A stretch of 40,223 nucleotides of DNA from DATILI01 sp035476635 (GCA_035476635.1 DATILI010000332.1:1-40223); one strand, 5' to 3'. Counted from the stretch's first letter, positions 7,782-15,887 are shown. Made by a program: numbers and translations. The notes: generated by a model not told the origin, from the letters alone.

Positions 7782-7801
7782 AGGGCAAGCGCACGCATGA
7801 T

Positions 7802-8899
7802 CTAACGCTCGTCGTAGCTGACCACCACCTTGGCCGTCAGCGGCCGCGCCTGGCAAGTCAGCACAAAGCCCTTGTCGATTTCCCACTGTTCGAGGGTGTA
7901 GTTCTTTTCCATCTGCACCTGGCCTTCGAGCACTCTTGCGCGGCAGGTGCAGCACACGCCGCCCTTGCAGGAGTAGGGCAGGTCCAGGCCGGCGTCCAGC
8001 GCGACATCGAGCACGCGGTCGTCGGCGGCCATGCCGAAATGGTGGGTCTTGCCGTCCAGCACCACTTCGAGGGAGAAATCGGCCTGCGTCTGCGCATCCG
8101 CTGCGGCTGCCCGGGGCGCTTTCTTCTTGACGGCGTCCACGGTATCGGCTGAGAAGAAGCGCTCGGTGTGGATGCGCTCGGGCGCCAGGCCTGCGGCCTT
8201 GAGCGCACGCTCGGTCGCGTCGATCATGCCCTCGGGGCCGCAGATGAAGGCTTCGTCGATGCTGGCCACGGGCAACAGGCTGTCCAGCAGCGCCGCAACC
8301 TTGGCTTCGTCCAGCCGGCCATTCAGTAGCGCAACCTCCTGCGGCTGGCGAGAGAGCAAGTGAATCAGGGTGAGGCGCGCCGGGTACTTGTCCTTCAGGT
8401 CCTGCAAAGCCTCGTTGAACATGATGCTGTTCAGGCGCTGGTTGCCGTAGACCAAGGTGAAGCGGGCCTGCACGTCCTCTTCCAGCGTGCTGGCGATAAT
8501 GGACAGTACTGGCGTGATGCCCGAGCCTGCGCAAAATGCCACGCGGTGGCGCGCTCCTGCGATGCGCGGGGTGAAGCGGCCTTCGGGCGGCATGACATCC
8601 AGTGTGTCGCCGGCGCGCAGTTCCGACACGGCCCAATGGGAAAACGCGCCACCCTCCACCGGCTTGATGCCGACGTCGAGTTCCTGCGCGCGCGCATAGC
8701 GCTGCCTGGAGCTGCAGATCGAATAGCTGCGACGGGTCGATACGCCGTCGACGGTGGTGCGCAATGTCAAGAACTGGCCGGGCCGGAAGTCATAGGTGTC
8801 GCGCAAGTCGGGTGGCACGGCGAACGTGATCACGGCCGAGCCGGCCGCGTCGGGCGTGACGCGCTTGACGAACAGTTCGTGGAGATGAGGGGTGGACAT
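7802..8899 (-). CDS. paaE: 1,2-phenylacetyl-CoA epoxidase, reductase subunit PaaE
   Basis: 365 residues. An FNR-type FAD/NAD(P)H domain comes first (FAD site STRRSYSICSS; NAD(P)-side CAGSGITPVLSI), then a C-terminal plant-type [2Fe-2S] ferredoxin domain with PYSCKGGVCCTCRARVLEG and the distant LTCQA cysteine. It passes electrons from NADPH to the di-iron subunit PaaA for epoxidation of the phenylacetyl-CoA ring. It is the last gene of the paaABCDE set, 19 nt after paaD. Full length; no motif is missing. No terminator is seen before the convergent gene 20 nt away. Confidence 0.96.
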   Translation of the reverse strand: MSTPHLHELFVKRVTPDAAGSAVITFAVPPDLRDTYDFRPGQFLTLRTTVDGVSTRRSYSICSSRQRYARAQELDVGIKPVEGGAFSHWAVSELRAGDTLDVMPPEGRFTPRIAGARHRVAFCAGSGITPVLSIIASTLEEDVQARFTLVYGNQRLNSIMFNEALQDLKDKYPARLTLIHLLSRQPQEVALLNGRLDEAKVAALLDSLLPVASIDEAFICGPEGMIDATERALKAAGLAPERIHTERFFSADTVDAVKKKAPRAAAADAQTQADFSLEVVLDGKTHHFGMAADDRVLDVALDAGLDLPYSCKGGVCCTCRARVLEGQVQMEKNYTLEQWEIDKGFVLTCQARPLTAKVVVSYDER

Positions 8900-8918
8900 G
8901 CCGCGTTCTTTGGTATTT

Positions 8919-9437
8919 TCAATAGGGCTTGAAGTAGTCGAACGGCTCCAGGCAGGCCAGGCATTTGTACAGCGCCTTGCAAGCGGTGGAGCCGAAGTGC
9001 GAGGTTTCTGTGGTGTCTTCAGAGCCGCAGCGCGGGCAGGGCACTGCGGCCTGCGCCACCGCGCGCTTCGCCGCGAACTGAATCACGTTGGGCGCCTGGG
9101 ACGCCCTGCCTTGCGGCGGCGCGATGCCGTAGGCGCGCAGTTTCTCGCGCGCGGCTGCGCTCATCCAGTCGGTACTCCAGGCCGGCGCCAGCTGGGTGCG
9201 AATGGTGGCGCTGATCTGGTGTGCGGCCAGCGCGGCGCGAATGTCGTCCTCGATCTGGCCGATCGCCGGACAGCCGCTGTAGGTGGGTGTGACCACGACC
9301 TCAACGCCGCCGGGACTGGTGTTGATCTCGCGCAGGATGCCGAGTTCGCGGATCGACACCACGGGGATTTCCGGGTCGGGGATCGCCTCCAGCACTTCCC
9401 AGGCGCGGGCGAGGGTAGTTGCCGCCAGGCTCACCAC
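8919..9437 (-). CDS. paaD: Phenylacetyl-CoA epoxidase maturation subunit PaaD
   Basis: 172 residues. The N-terminal MIP18/DUF59 domain shows ILEAIPDPEIPVVSIRELG-like sequence (LEAIPDPEIPVVSIRELGIL) and the conserved cysteine in TPTYSGCPAIGQIE. The C-terminus holds a zinc-ribbon-like module, CPRCGS then CKALYKCLACLEPFDYFK. PaaD is thought to assist iron-cofactor assembly of the epoxidase rather than catalysis. The start is a GTG at 9437 that overlaps the paaC stop by 7 nt, giving the expected N-terminus MVSLAATTLARAWEVLEAI and suggesting translational coupling. Confidence 0.95.
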   Translation of the reverse strand: MVSLAATTLARAWEVLEAIPDPEIPVVSIRELGILREINTSPGGVEVVVTPTYSGCPAIGQIEDDIRAALAAHQISATIRTQLAPAWSTDWMSAAAREKLRAYGIAPPQGRASQAPNVIQFAAKRAVAQAAVPCPRCGSEDTTETSHFGSTACKALYKCLACLEPFDYFKPY

Positions 9438-10249
9438 ACGGCACCCGGATGCTGGCGCGCAAGGCCCTGCATTTCACCCAGAACGTAGCTCAGGTGTTCG
9501 GAATGCAGGCCTTCCTTGCCGCGGGAGAGATAGCCGTCGTCCGTTGGGCGCTGCAGCGTGGCTTCAGTCAATGCATCGCTGACCAGCGTGTCCCAGGCCC
9601 CGCGCAGCGATGCGACGGCAACACCGGTTTCGTCGTCGCTGGCGGCGATCTCGGTTGCGCAGCCGGTCCAGAATTCCTGTGTATACGGCATCAAAAAATC
9701 GAGTGCGGCTTGCGTGCGGCGATGTGAGTCGTCAGTGCCATCGCCCAGGCGGACCAGCCAGTCGCGCGCGTGGCGCAGGTGGTAGCGCGCTTCCTTGAGC
9801 GACTTCGCAGCGATGGCCGCCAGATGCTTGTCCTTGGAGTTCTGCAGTGCTTCCCAGAGCAGCACCATGAGCGCGCCATACAGGAAATTGCGCGCGATGG
9901 TGACGGCGTAGTCGCGCTCGGCTGCGGCGGTGCCCGCCAGCGGGCCGTGGTGCGGCAGCTCCAGCAAGGTGTAGTTGCGGAACTCGCGGGCGTCGCGGAA
10001 ATAGGCGAGGGAGTCCTCGGTCACCTGCTCGGTCGCGCCGTCGTTCATTTGCGCGGCGGCGTGCTGGTACAAAAGGCGCGCCTGGCCGATCAGGTCGAGG
10101 CTGAGATTGGCCAGGGCGATGTCTTCTTCCAACACCGGGCCATGGCCGCACCACTCGGCGTTGCGCTGGCCCAGGATCAGTGCGTTGTCGGCCAGCTGCA
10201 GCAGGTAGTCGGTATGCGCCGCGACCAAAGGCGAGGGGGTGTTCATCAC
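9431..10249 (-). CDS. paaC: Phenylacetyl-CoA epoxidase structural subunit PaaC
   Basis: 272 residues of ferritin-like helices. Marks of the family are YLLQLADNALILGQRNAEWC, GHGPVLEEDIALANLSLDLIG and ARYHLRHARDWLVRLGDGT. PaaC pairs with PaaA and holds the di-iron subunit in its active conformation, but lacks a working metal site itself. The start overlaps the paaB stop by four bases (ATGA), and the stop overlaps the paaD start, so paaB-C-D are translationally linked. Confidence 0.96.
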   Translation of the reverse strand: MMNTPSPLVAAHTDYLLQLADNALILGQRNAEWCGHGPVLEEDIALANLSLDLIGQARLLYQHAAAQMNDGATEQVTEDSLAYFRDAREFRNYTLLELPHHGPLAGTAAAERDYAVTIARNFLYGALMVLLWEALQNSKDKHLAAIAAKSLKEARYHLRHARDWLVRLGDGTDDSHRRTQAALDFLMPYTQEFWTGCATEIAASDDETGVAVASLRGAWDTLVSDALTEATLQRPTDDGYLSRGKEGLHSEHLSYVLGEMQGLARQHPGAVW

Positions 10250-10536
10250 ATGTGGCCCACTTCGTCGGGGATCTCGTAGAACGTGGGATGCCGGTAGATC
10301 TTGTCGCCCATGGGCTCAAAGAACTCGGCCTTGTCGTCGGGGTCGCTGGCGGTGATCGTGGCCGATGGCACGACCCAGATGCTCACGCCCTCCTGGCGCC
10401 GCGTGTAGACATCGCGTGCCATCTGCAGGGCCTGCTGTGCATCCACCGCGTGCAGGCTACCGCAATGCTTGTGTTCCAGGCCTTGCTTGCTCCGCACGAA
10501 AACTTCCCAGAGTGGCCACTCGTTGTGCGTGCTCAT
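10246..10536 (-). CDS. paaB: Phenylacetyl-CoA epoxidase subunit PaaB
   Basis: 96 residues, the usual size. It shows NEWPLWEVFVRSKQGLEHKH, GSLHAVDAQQALQMARDVYT and RRQEGVSIWVVPSA, a near-complete family signature. PaaB bridges PaaA-PaaC heterodimers in the oxygenase complex. It follows paaA after 55 nt, the largest gap inside the cluster, and overlaps paaC by four bases. Confidence 0.96.
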   Translation of the reverse strand: MSTHNEWPLWEVFVRSKQGLEHKHCGSLHAVDAQQALQMARDVYTRRQEGVSIWVVPSATITASDPDDKAEFFEPMGDKIYRHPTFYEIPDEVGHM

Positions 10537-10591
10537 TGGGTAACCTCCGCGCTATGCGCTGCGGTATTCGCCTTCGGGACGGCCGGGCGGC

Positions 10592-11611
10592 TCATGCTGC
10601 CTCCTTGAGTTGTCGTGCTTGTTGTTTGGCGGCATGGGCCAGCGCGGCGTCGCGCACCCATTGGCCGTCGGTGTGTGCCTTTACCCGCGTTGCCAGGCGC
10701 TCCTTGTTGCACGGGCCGTTGCCGTTGACCACGCCCCAGAAGTCGTCCCAGTCGATGGCGCCGTAGTCGTGCTGCTGGCGCTCTTCGTTCCATTTCAGAT
10801 CGGGGTCAGGCAGGGTGACGCCGAGAATCCTGGCCTGCGGCACGGTGGCGTCGACGAACTTCTGGCGCAGTTCGTCATTGGAAATGCGCTTGATGCCAAA
10901 GCGCTTGCCCTGGGCGCTGTTGGGGCTGTCGGCGTCCGGCGGGCCGAACATCGCGAGCACCGGCCACCACCAGCGGTTTACCGCGTCCTGCACCATGGCG
11001 CGCTGGGCGGCAGTGCCTTGCATCTGCACCATCAGGCTCTCGAAGCCCTGGCGCTGGTGAAAGCTCTCTTCCTTGCAGATGCGGATCATGGCCCGTGCAT
11101 ATGGCCCGTAGGAGCAGCGGCAGATCGGCACCTGGTTCATGATGGCCGCGCCGTCGACCAGCCAGCCGATCACGCCCACGTCGGCCCAACTCAGCGTCGG
11201 GTAGTTGAAGATCGAGCTGTATTTGGCCTTGCCCGTGTGCAGGGCGTCGAGCATCTGGTCGCGGCTGCTGCCCAGGGTTTCGGCGGCGGAATACAAGTAG
11301 AGACCATGCCCGCCCTCGTCCTGCACCTTGGCCAGCAAAATGGCCTTGCGCTTCAATGATGGCGCGCGCGAGATCCAGTTGCCCTCGGGCAGCATGCCGA
11401 CGATTTCGCTGTGCGCGTGCTGACTGATCTGCCGCACCAGGGTCTTGCGGTAGGCCTCGGGCATCCAGTCTTGCGGCTCGATTTTTCCGTCGGCGTCGAT
11501 TTTTTCGTCAAAGCGGGCTTGCAAGGCTGCGATGGCGGCGTCTGCTACCCGGGGAACAGGCTGCAAGCTTGGCTGCGAAGCGTCGGGAATGTCGAGCGCC
11601 TGGGTGTACAT
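10592..11611 (-). CDS. paaA: 1,2-phenylacetyl-CoA epoxidase catalytic subunit PaaA
   Basis: 339-residue di-iron oxygenase that makes the ring-1,2-epoxide of phenylacetyl-CoA. Probable metal ligands are visible: Glu69 (HSEIVGMLPEGNW), the ExxH pair Glu99-His102 (DEGGHGLYLYSAAETL), and Glu182-His185 (KEESFHQRQGFE). The start MYTQALDIPDASQ is chosen because it has GGAGACACCGC before it and lies 40 nt downstream of a good -10 box; an upstream in-frame start would lie beyond the operator. First gene of paaABCDE. The ligase paaK, ring-opening paaZ, paaG and the regulator are not in the window. Confidence 0.97.
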   Translation of the reverse strand: MYTQALDIPDASQPSLQPVPRVADAAIAALQARFDEKIDADGKIEPQDWMPEAYRKTLVRQISQHAHSEIVGMLPEGNWISRAPSLKRKAILLAKVQDEGGHGLYLYSAAETLGSSRDQMLDALHTGKAKYSSIFNYPTLSWADVGVIGWLVDGAAIMNQVPICRCSYGPYARAMIRICKEESFHQRQGFESLMVQMQGTAAQRAMVQDAVNRWWWPVLAMFGPPDADSPNSAQGKRFGIKRISNDELRQKFVDATVPQARILGVTLPDPDLKWNEERQQHDYGAIDWDDFWGVVNGNGPCNKERLATRVKAHTDGQWVRDAALAHAAKQQARQLKEAA

Positions 11612-11650
11612 GCGGTGTCTCCGGCGCCGGGAAATAGGGCGCGAAACCGC

Positions 11651-11685
11651 AGTATAGCGAATTAACCGACCGATCGGTCGGTTAA
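11651..11685 (-). promoter_or_regulatory. paa promoter with TetR-type (PaaR-like) operator
   Basis: A perfect 24-bp palindrome at 11662-11685 has half-site TTAACCGACCGA. On the minus strand a -10 box TATACT (11656-11651) lies just downstream, so the palindrome covers the -35 region, where a bound repressor would block RNA polymerase. The ACCGACCG..CGGTCGGT core is of the kind bound by TetR-family regulators, and TetR-type PaaR is known to control paa genes in betaproteobacteria. The regulator gene itself is not in the window. Confidence 0.8.
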
Positions 11686-11694
11686 CTGGGCAGC

Positions 11695-12588
11695 CTAGCC
11701 TCCACTCTCCAGCCCGAAGGCGGCATGGGCGTCCTGGCGCAGCCATTCGACCATTTGCGGCAGCGCTGCCTGCAACGCGGGCTTGAGGGTAAACGGCGGG
11801 TTGATCATGAACATGCCGCTGGCTGGCAGGCCGGGGCGCTTGGCCGGGTCGGCCCCGCTCGTGATGATCTTGCTGGATTTGACGGTCAGGCTGGCGTGCA
11901 GCCAGCTCTTGCCAGCCTTGGTGGCCAGGGTTTTGAGCTTGCGCGGCAGGTCATGGGCCTCGGGCCGGGGAATGATCGGGTACCAGACGGCGTAGGTGCC
12001 GGTGGCAAAGCGTTTCAGCGAATCCCCGACCATCGCCGCGACCTGTGCGTAGTCGCTCTTGATTTCATAGCTCGGATCGCACAGCACAAGGGCACGACGT
12101 GCCGGTGGCGGAAGAAACTTCTTGAGGCCCTCAAAACCATCTTCGCGCAGCACCGCCACCTGGCGGCCCGCATCCAGCTGCGCAATATTGGCCGCCAGCG
12201 TCTTGATATCGGTGGGGTGCATCTCGAACAGCTTCAGCCGGTCGTGCGCGCGCAGCAGGCGCTGGATGATGAAGGGCGAGCCGGGGTAGATCTTGAGGTT
12301 CGGTCCCTTGTTGAAGCCGTCGAGCAGGTCAAAGTAGTCTTTCAGCGCCGGCGTGGCGCTTGCGCGTTGAGCGGTTCCCAGGCGCAAAACACCGTCCGCG
12401 GCTTCGCCGCTGGTGTCGGTGTAGTCGCTGTCCAGCCGGTACAGGCCGGCGCCAGCGTGCGTGTCGATAACGGTGAGTGCCGCGTCCTTTTCCGTGAGGT
12501 ACTTGAGAAGGGCAATCAACGTGGTGTGCTTGAACACATCGGCGTGGTTGCCCGCGTGAAAGGCGTGGCGGTAACTGAACATGGCCAT
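11695..12588 (-). CDS. rlmJ: 23S rRNA (adenine2030-N6)-methyltransferase RlmJ
   Basis: 297 residues. The N-terminus MFSYRHAFHAGNHADVFKHT is the RlmJ signature. SAM-binding motif I follows in TVIDTHAGAGLYRL, and the catalytic DPSYE (from VLCDPSYEIKSDY) is the N6-adenine methyltransferase D-P-P-Y/F-type motif in its RlmJ form. It modifies A2030 of 23S rRNA during assembly. The start at 12588 (MAMFSYRH) has an AAGGCAGG-like site about 12 nt upstream; ATG two codons later would match E. coli better but is farther from it. Its 3' end abuts the paa operator. Confidence 0.95.
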   Translation of the reverse strand: MAMFSYRHAFHAGNHADVFKHTTLIALLKYLTEKDAALTVIDTHAGAGLYRLDSDYTDTSGEAADGVLRLGTAQRASATPALKDYFDLLDGFNKGPNLKIYPGSPFIIQRLLRAHDRLKLFEMHPTDIKTLAANIAQLDAGRQVAVLREDGFEGLKKFLPPPARRALVLCDPSYEIKSDYAQVAAMVGDSLKRFATGTYAVWYPIIPRPEAHDLPRKLKTLATKAGKSWLHASLTVKSSKIITSGADPAKRPGLPASGMFMINPPFTLKPALQAALPQMVEWLRQDAHAAFGLESGG

Positions 12589-12807
12589 ATTGTTACCGAC
12601 CTGCCTTGGTCCGGAGCATCAATTCCCGCGGAGCAAAAGTCCGGCCCCCCGTGCCGGAATTCACGGACAAACAGCCATTTCTGATCTATCGTTCGCATTT
12701 GTTCGTTTATCGCCTGGCTATCATCTGTCGTCGTTGGGGTGCCCTGGGCGCCGTTTCTGCGGGTTCAGCGCCGTAGCAAACCGACCAGCGGGCGTCTTCA
12801 AAGAACT

Positions 12808-14718
12808 ATGACCGAAACCGAGAGTCCACCTTCGTTGTCCCTAGTCAGCCATATCGACGCATTGCCGACCGGCACCCGTTTGGCCGAGTTCGAGGTCGTG
12901 GAGCTGTTGGGCGTTGGCGGGTTCGGCATGGTCTACAAGGCGTTCGACCATTCCCTGCAACGCCTGGTGGCGATCAAGGAATACATGCCCTCGGCGCTGG
13001 CAGGGCGCTCGCGGGGCATGACGGTGTCGATGAAGTCGTCGGCCGATGCACTGACCTTCATGGCGGGCCTGAAGTCTTTCGTCGCGGAAGCGCGCCTCCT
13101 GGCCCAGTTCGACCATCCCTCGCTCGTCAAGGTGTTCCGCTTCTGGGAGGCGAACAATACCGCCTACATGGTCATGCCGCTATATAGCGGCATGACGTTC
13201 AAGCAGGCGCGCCACCATATGCGCTGCCCGCCTTCGGAAGCCTGGTTGCGAAAGGTGCTGTGGTCGGTGCTGGGCGCGCTGAACGTGTTGCATGAAGGGA
13301 ACACCATGCACCGCGACGTGTCCCCGGACAACATCTTTCTTCAGGATGTGGGGCCACCGGTGTTGCTGGATTTGGGTGCCGCGCGGCGCGCGATCAGCGA
13401 CAAATCCCAGAAGCACACGGCGATTCTCAAGGTGAACTACGCGCCGATCGAGCAGTACGCCGATGCCGAAGATATGCGCCAGGGCCCGTGGACCGACCTG
13501 TATTCACTGGCTGCCGTCGTGCATGGCTACCTGTGCAACGAGCCACCTGTGCCGGCGACATTCCGTGTACTCAAGGACCGGCTTCCCTCTTTCGCAAGTG
13601 TTGCCGCGACGGTGCAGGAGCAGTTTGGCGAGGGTTATTCGGCCAGCTTCATCGATGCCATCACGCACGCGCTGGCGATCCGCCCCGAAGACCGCCCGCA
13701 AAGTACCGAAGGCTTTGGCCAGGAAATGGCCTTGGCCACACCAAGCAGCATGTCCCGCTTCGACTGGCGCGCCGAGCTGGGCGACATTTACCTTCCTTCG
13801 GGGGTGCAACCCGAAGAGGCGCGCGCCTTGCTCACGACAACACCGGTGTCGGACCTGCCCACGCAACTGTATGCAGGAGCGCCGGGCTCGGCAACGGGGC
13901 GCCAAGGGTCGGGGCTTTTTCCTGAGGTCGAGTTGCCCGAAGACGAGCATTTCTCTCCAACGACGACGGCGCCGATGGTCAACGTCATGCACGGACGGCC
14001 GCCCGGTACCGAGCCTTCGTACGAGAGCGTTGCGGCCCGTCCAAGCCCAGCAACGCAGCCGGCTCCGCTGCTTCCGCCCGAGCGGCCTGCAGCGCGGCGG
14101 CGTCTTGGATTTGCAATGGCCGCAGGGGTTGTGCTGCTGGCCGGCGCAGGCCTGTTGGCCTGGCTTGGAATGGCCCCGCAGGTCGAAACTTCCGCCGTCG
14201 CAGTGCCGGCTCCTGCGGCATCCACGGCAGTTCCCGTCGCCCAGCCTGCTGTGAATCCGATCCCCAGCGAGCCCAAGGCCACGGTGCTCCCCGTTGCCGT
14301 TAGCGCGACCGTGCCAGCCGTTCAGGCGAGTGCTGCCTCCACTAAACCGGCGTCAGCGCCCCTGGCGGCAGCCTCCGCACCGGCCAAGCGGGTTTTGCCG
14401 GCACCGGCTCCCTTGGCTGGAACGCCAACACCTGCCCTGCCCAAGCCGACCACGGATGCCAAGGCGCCGGTGGTGGCGGATGTGCCGGCATCGGCCCCTG
14501 CGCGGCCGCTTGCCAGTCGTCCGCCGACCAGGCCGGACGGGCCCGAGGCCACAGCCGCGGGTCGGCCGGGAGGGGCGGAATTATGTGCGGACAGCGGCTT
14601 TCTTGCGCGGCCGATGTGCATCTTCCGCGAATGCCAAAAGCCTGAACTGGCGGGCCTGGCCGTCTGCGTCGAGCAAAAAAAGCGCTTCCAGAACGCCAAC
14701 AATCCCCAGGCCCAATGA
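12808..14718 (+). CDS. Membrane-anchored serine/threonine protein kinase with periplasmic Cys-rich tail
   Basis: 636 residues. A Hanks-type kinase domain spans about 25-310: glycine loop GVGGFGMVYK (35-44), Lys57 in VAIKEY, Glu94 in the C-helix, catalytic MHRDVSPDNI (Asp170, Asn175), and metal-binding DLG at 188-190 in place of DFG. All catalytic residues are present, so it should be active. One membrane helix (about 433-454, GFAMAAGVVLLAGAGLLAWL) follows, then a long Ala/Pro-rich stretch and a short C-terminal cysteine-rich module (CADSGFLARPMCIFRECQK ... VCVEQKK) that should sit in the periplasm. No PASTA repeats. Substrate unknown. It stands alone, preceded by 219 nt with no clear promoter (weak TATCAT at 12719). 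Confidence 0.9.
   Translation: MTETESPPSLSLVSHIDALPTGTRLAEFEVVELLGVGGFGMVYKAFDHSLQRLVAIKEYMPSALAGRSRGMTVSMKSSADALTFMAGLKSFVAEARLLAQFDHPSLVKVFRFWEANNTAYMVMPLYSGMTFKQARHHMRCPPSEAWLRKVLWSVLGALNVLHEGNTMHRDVSPDNIFLQDVGPPVLLDLGAARRAISDKSQKHTAILKVNYAPIEQYADAEDMRQGPWTDLYSLAAVVHGYLCNEPPVPATFRVLKDRLPSFASVAATVQEQFGEGYSASFIDAITHALAIRPEDRPQSTEGFGQEMALATPSSMSRFDWRAELGDIYLPSGVQPEEARALLTTTPVSDLPTQLYAGAPGSATGRQGSGLFPEVELPEDEHFSPTTTAPMVNVMHGRPPGTEPSYESVAARPSPATQPAPLLPPERPAARRRLGFAMAAGVVLLAGAGLLAWLGMAPQVETSAVAVPAPAASTAVPVAQPAVNPIPSEPKATVLPVAVSATVPAVQASAASTKPASAPLAAASAPAKRVLPAPAPLAGTPTPALPKPTTDAKAPVVADVPASAPARPLASRPPTRPDGPEATAAGRPGGAELCADSGFLARPMCIFRECQKPELAGLAVCVEQKKRFQNANNPQAQ
13171..13196. repeat. Perfect 26-bp palindrome inside the kinase gene
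   Basis: Half-site GTCATGCCGCTAT is followed directly by its exact reverse complement. It encodes VMPLYSGMT of the kinase hinge region. No similar copy was noticed elsewhere in the window. A role as a protein-binding site or RNA cruciform is possible but not shown. Confidence 0.7.
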
Positions 14719-14755
14719 GTCCGCCGGGGCGCTTGAACGGTCGGTAGGGCCTGGG

Positions 14756-14784
14756 TCGACACAAGCCACAGATTTTCGTATAAT
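14756..14784 (+). promoter_or_regulatory. Strong sigma70 promoter of rplM-rpsI
   Basis: TCGACA (14756-14761, five of six matches to TTGACA), a 17-nt spacer, then a perfect TATAAT (14779-14784). Transcription should start near 14791, leaving a leader of about 147 nt before rplM. This is the best promoter in the window and suits a ribosomal protein operon. Confidence 0.85.
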
Positions 14785-14790
14785 CCAAGG

Positions 14791-14937
14791 CTTTGCAGCG
14801 CATTGACGGCCCCGCGGCAAGAGATTTTCACCACCTAAGAGGTTTCCAGCAGAGAAACACCGACCGTGGAAAAGGGCCTGAAAACCCCAGCAGATCCTCT
14901 CGAAGGGCGGCTGGGCAAACCAACTCGAAAGCAAGTA
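14791..14937 (+). promoter_or_regulatory. 5' leader of rplM, possible L13 autoregulatory region
   Basis: The leader can form small hairpins: GTTTC (14842-14846) with GAAAC (14854-14858), and CCCAGC (14886-14891) with GCTGGG (14910-14915). The rplM Shine-Dalgarno is weak. In E. coli, L13 is known to repress its own operon through the rplM leader. Whether this leader does so is inferred. An in-frame GTG at 14866 would add 24 residues not expected for L13. Confidence 0.4.
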
Positions 14938-15366
14938 ATGAAAACGTTCAGCGCCAAACCCGCTGACGTGACGCACGAGTGGTTTGTGATTGACGCGACC
15001 GACAAGGTCCTCGGACGAGTAGCCAGCGAAGTTGCTCTCCGTTTGCGCGGCAAACACAAGGCCATCTATACGCCTCACGTCGATACCGGTGACTTCATCG
15101 TCATCATCAACGCAGCCAAGCTCAAGGTCACCGGCACCAAGTCCACGGACAAGGTGTACTACCGGCATTCCGGTTTCCCCGGTGGCATCTACGGCACCAA
15201 CTTCCGCGACATGCAAGCCAAGCATCCTGGCCGCGCCTTGGAAAAGGCCGTCAAGGGCATGCTGCCCAAGGGACCCCTGGGCTACGCCATGATCAAGAAG
15301 CTCAAGGTGTACGGCGGCGCCGAGCATCCGCACACCGCGCAACAGCCCAAAGTGCTGGACCTCTAA
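14938..15366 (+). CDS. rplM: 50S ribosomal protein L13
   Basis: 142 residues, the same length as E. coli L13. It begins MKTFSAKPADVTHEWFVIDA and contains LGRVASEVALRLRGKHKAIY, GDFIVIINAAKLKVTGTK, YYRHSGFPGG and KGMLPKGPLGYAM. It is an early-binding 23S rRNA protein. An open frame extends 24 codons upstream to a GTG but lacks family resemblance, so the ATG at 14938 is used. rpsI follows after 11 nt. Confidence 0.98.
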   Translation: MKTFSAKPADVTHEWFVIDATDKVLGRVASEVALRLRGKHKAIYTPHVDTGDFIVIINAAKLKVTGTKSTDKVYYRHSGFPGGIYGTNFRDMQAKHPGRALEKAVKGMLPKGPLGYAMIKKLKVYGGAEHPHTAQQPKVLDL

Positions 15367-15377
15367 GGAGCCTTGAG

Positions 15378-15770
15378 ATGATTGGTGAATGGAATAATGG
15401 AACCGGCCGTCGCAAATCCAGCGTCGCCCGCGTGTTTCTGAAAAAGGGCAGTGGCAAGATCACGGTCAACGGCAAGGACATTCAGGAGTACTTTGGTCGC
15501 GAGACCTCGATCATGATTGCCAAGCAACCGTTGTTCTTGACGAACCATGTCGAGACCTTCGACATCCAGGTCAATGTCCACGGTGGTGGTGAGTCTGGCC
15601 AGGCTGGCGCAACCCGCCACGGCATTACCCGGGCCCTGATCGACTACGACGCGACGCTCAAGCCCGAGCTGAGCAAAGCAGGCTTCGTGACCCGCGATGC
15701 ACGTGAAGTCGAGCGTAAGAAGGTCGGCCTGCACTCCGCACGCCGCCGCAAGCAGTTCTCCAAGCGTTAA
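15378..15770 (+). CDS. rpsI: 30S ribosomal protein S9
   Basis: 130 residues. MIGEWNNGTGRRKSSVARVF is followed by GSGKITVNGKDIQEYF, HGGGESGQAGATRHGITRAL and the basic tail KVGLHSARRRKQFSKR that reaches the P-site tRNA. Second gene of the rplM operon, with a clear terminator 24 nt downstream. Confidence 0.98.
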   Translation: MIGEWNNGTGRRKSSVARVFLKKGSGKITVNGKDIQEYFGRETSIMIAKQPLFLTNHVETFDIQVNVHGGGESGQAGATRHGITRALIDYDATLKPELSKAGFVTRDAREVERKKVGLHSARRRKQFSKR

Positions 15771-15794
15771 ACAACGCTTTTCCTGCGATCGATG

Positions 15795-15837
15795 CAAAGC
15801 CGCTGCAAGTTCAACTTGGAGCGGCTTTGTTGTTTTT
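15795..15837 (+). terminator. Intrinsic terminator of rplM-rpsI
   Basis: CAAAGCCGCT (15795-15804) pairs perfectly with AGCGGCTTTG (15820-15829). An inner CAAGT/ACTTG extension makes a long hairpin, and a T-rich run (TTGTTTTT) follows. This is the clearest intrinsic terminator in the window. Confidence 0.92.
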
Positions 15838-15887
15838 AGCGGGGCTGTGTTCATTCGGGACATGGCCGCCTTGAATCCCAAAGGAAC

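Noticed and set aside
12589..12807. Possible small gene or RNA between rlmJ and the kinase
   Set aside because: Only short frames without a Shine-Dalgarno and one small CCGGC/GCCGG hairpin; nothing that supports a gene.
14866..14937. GTG start extending L13 by 24 residues
   Set aside because: L13 proteins begin MKTFSAK; the extra residues do not resemble the family and overlap leader hairpins.
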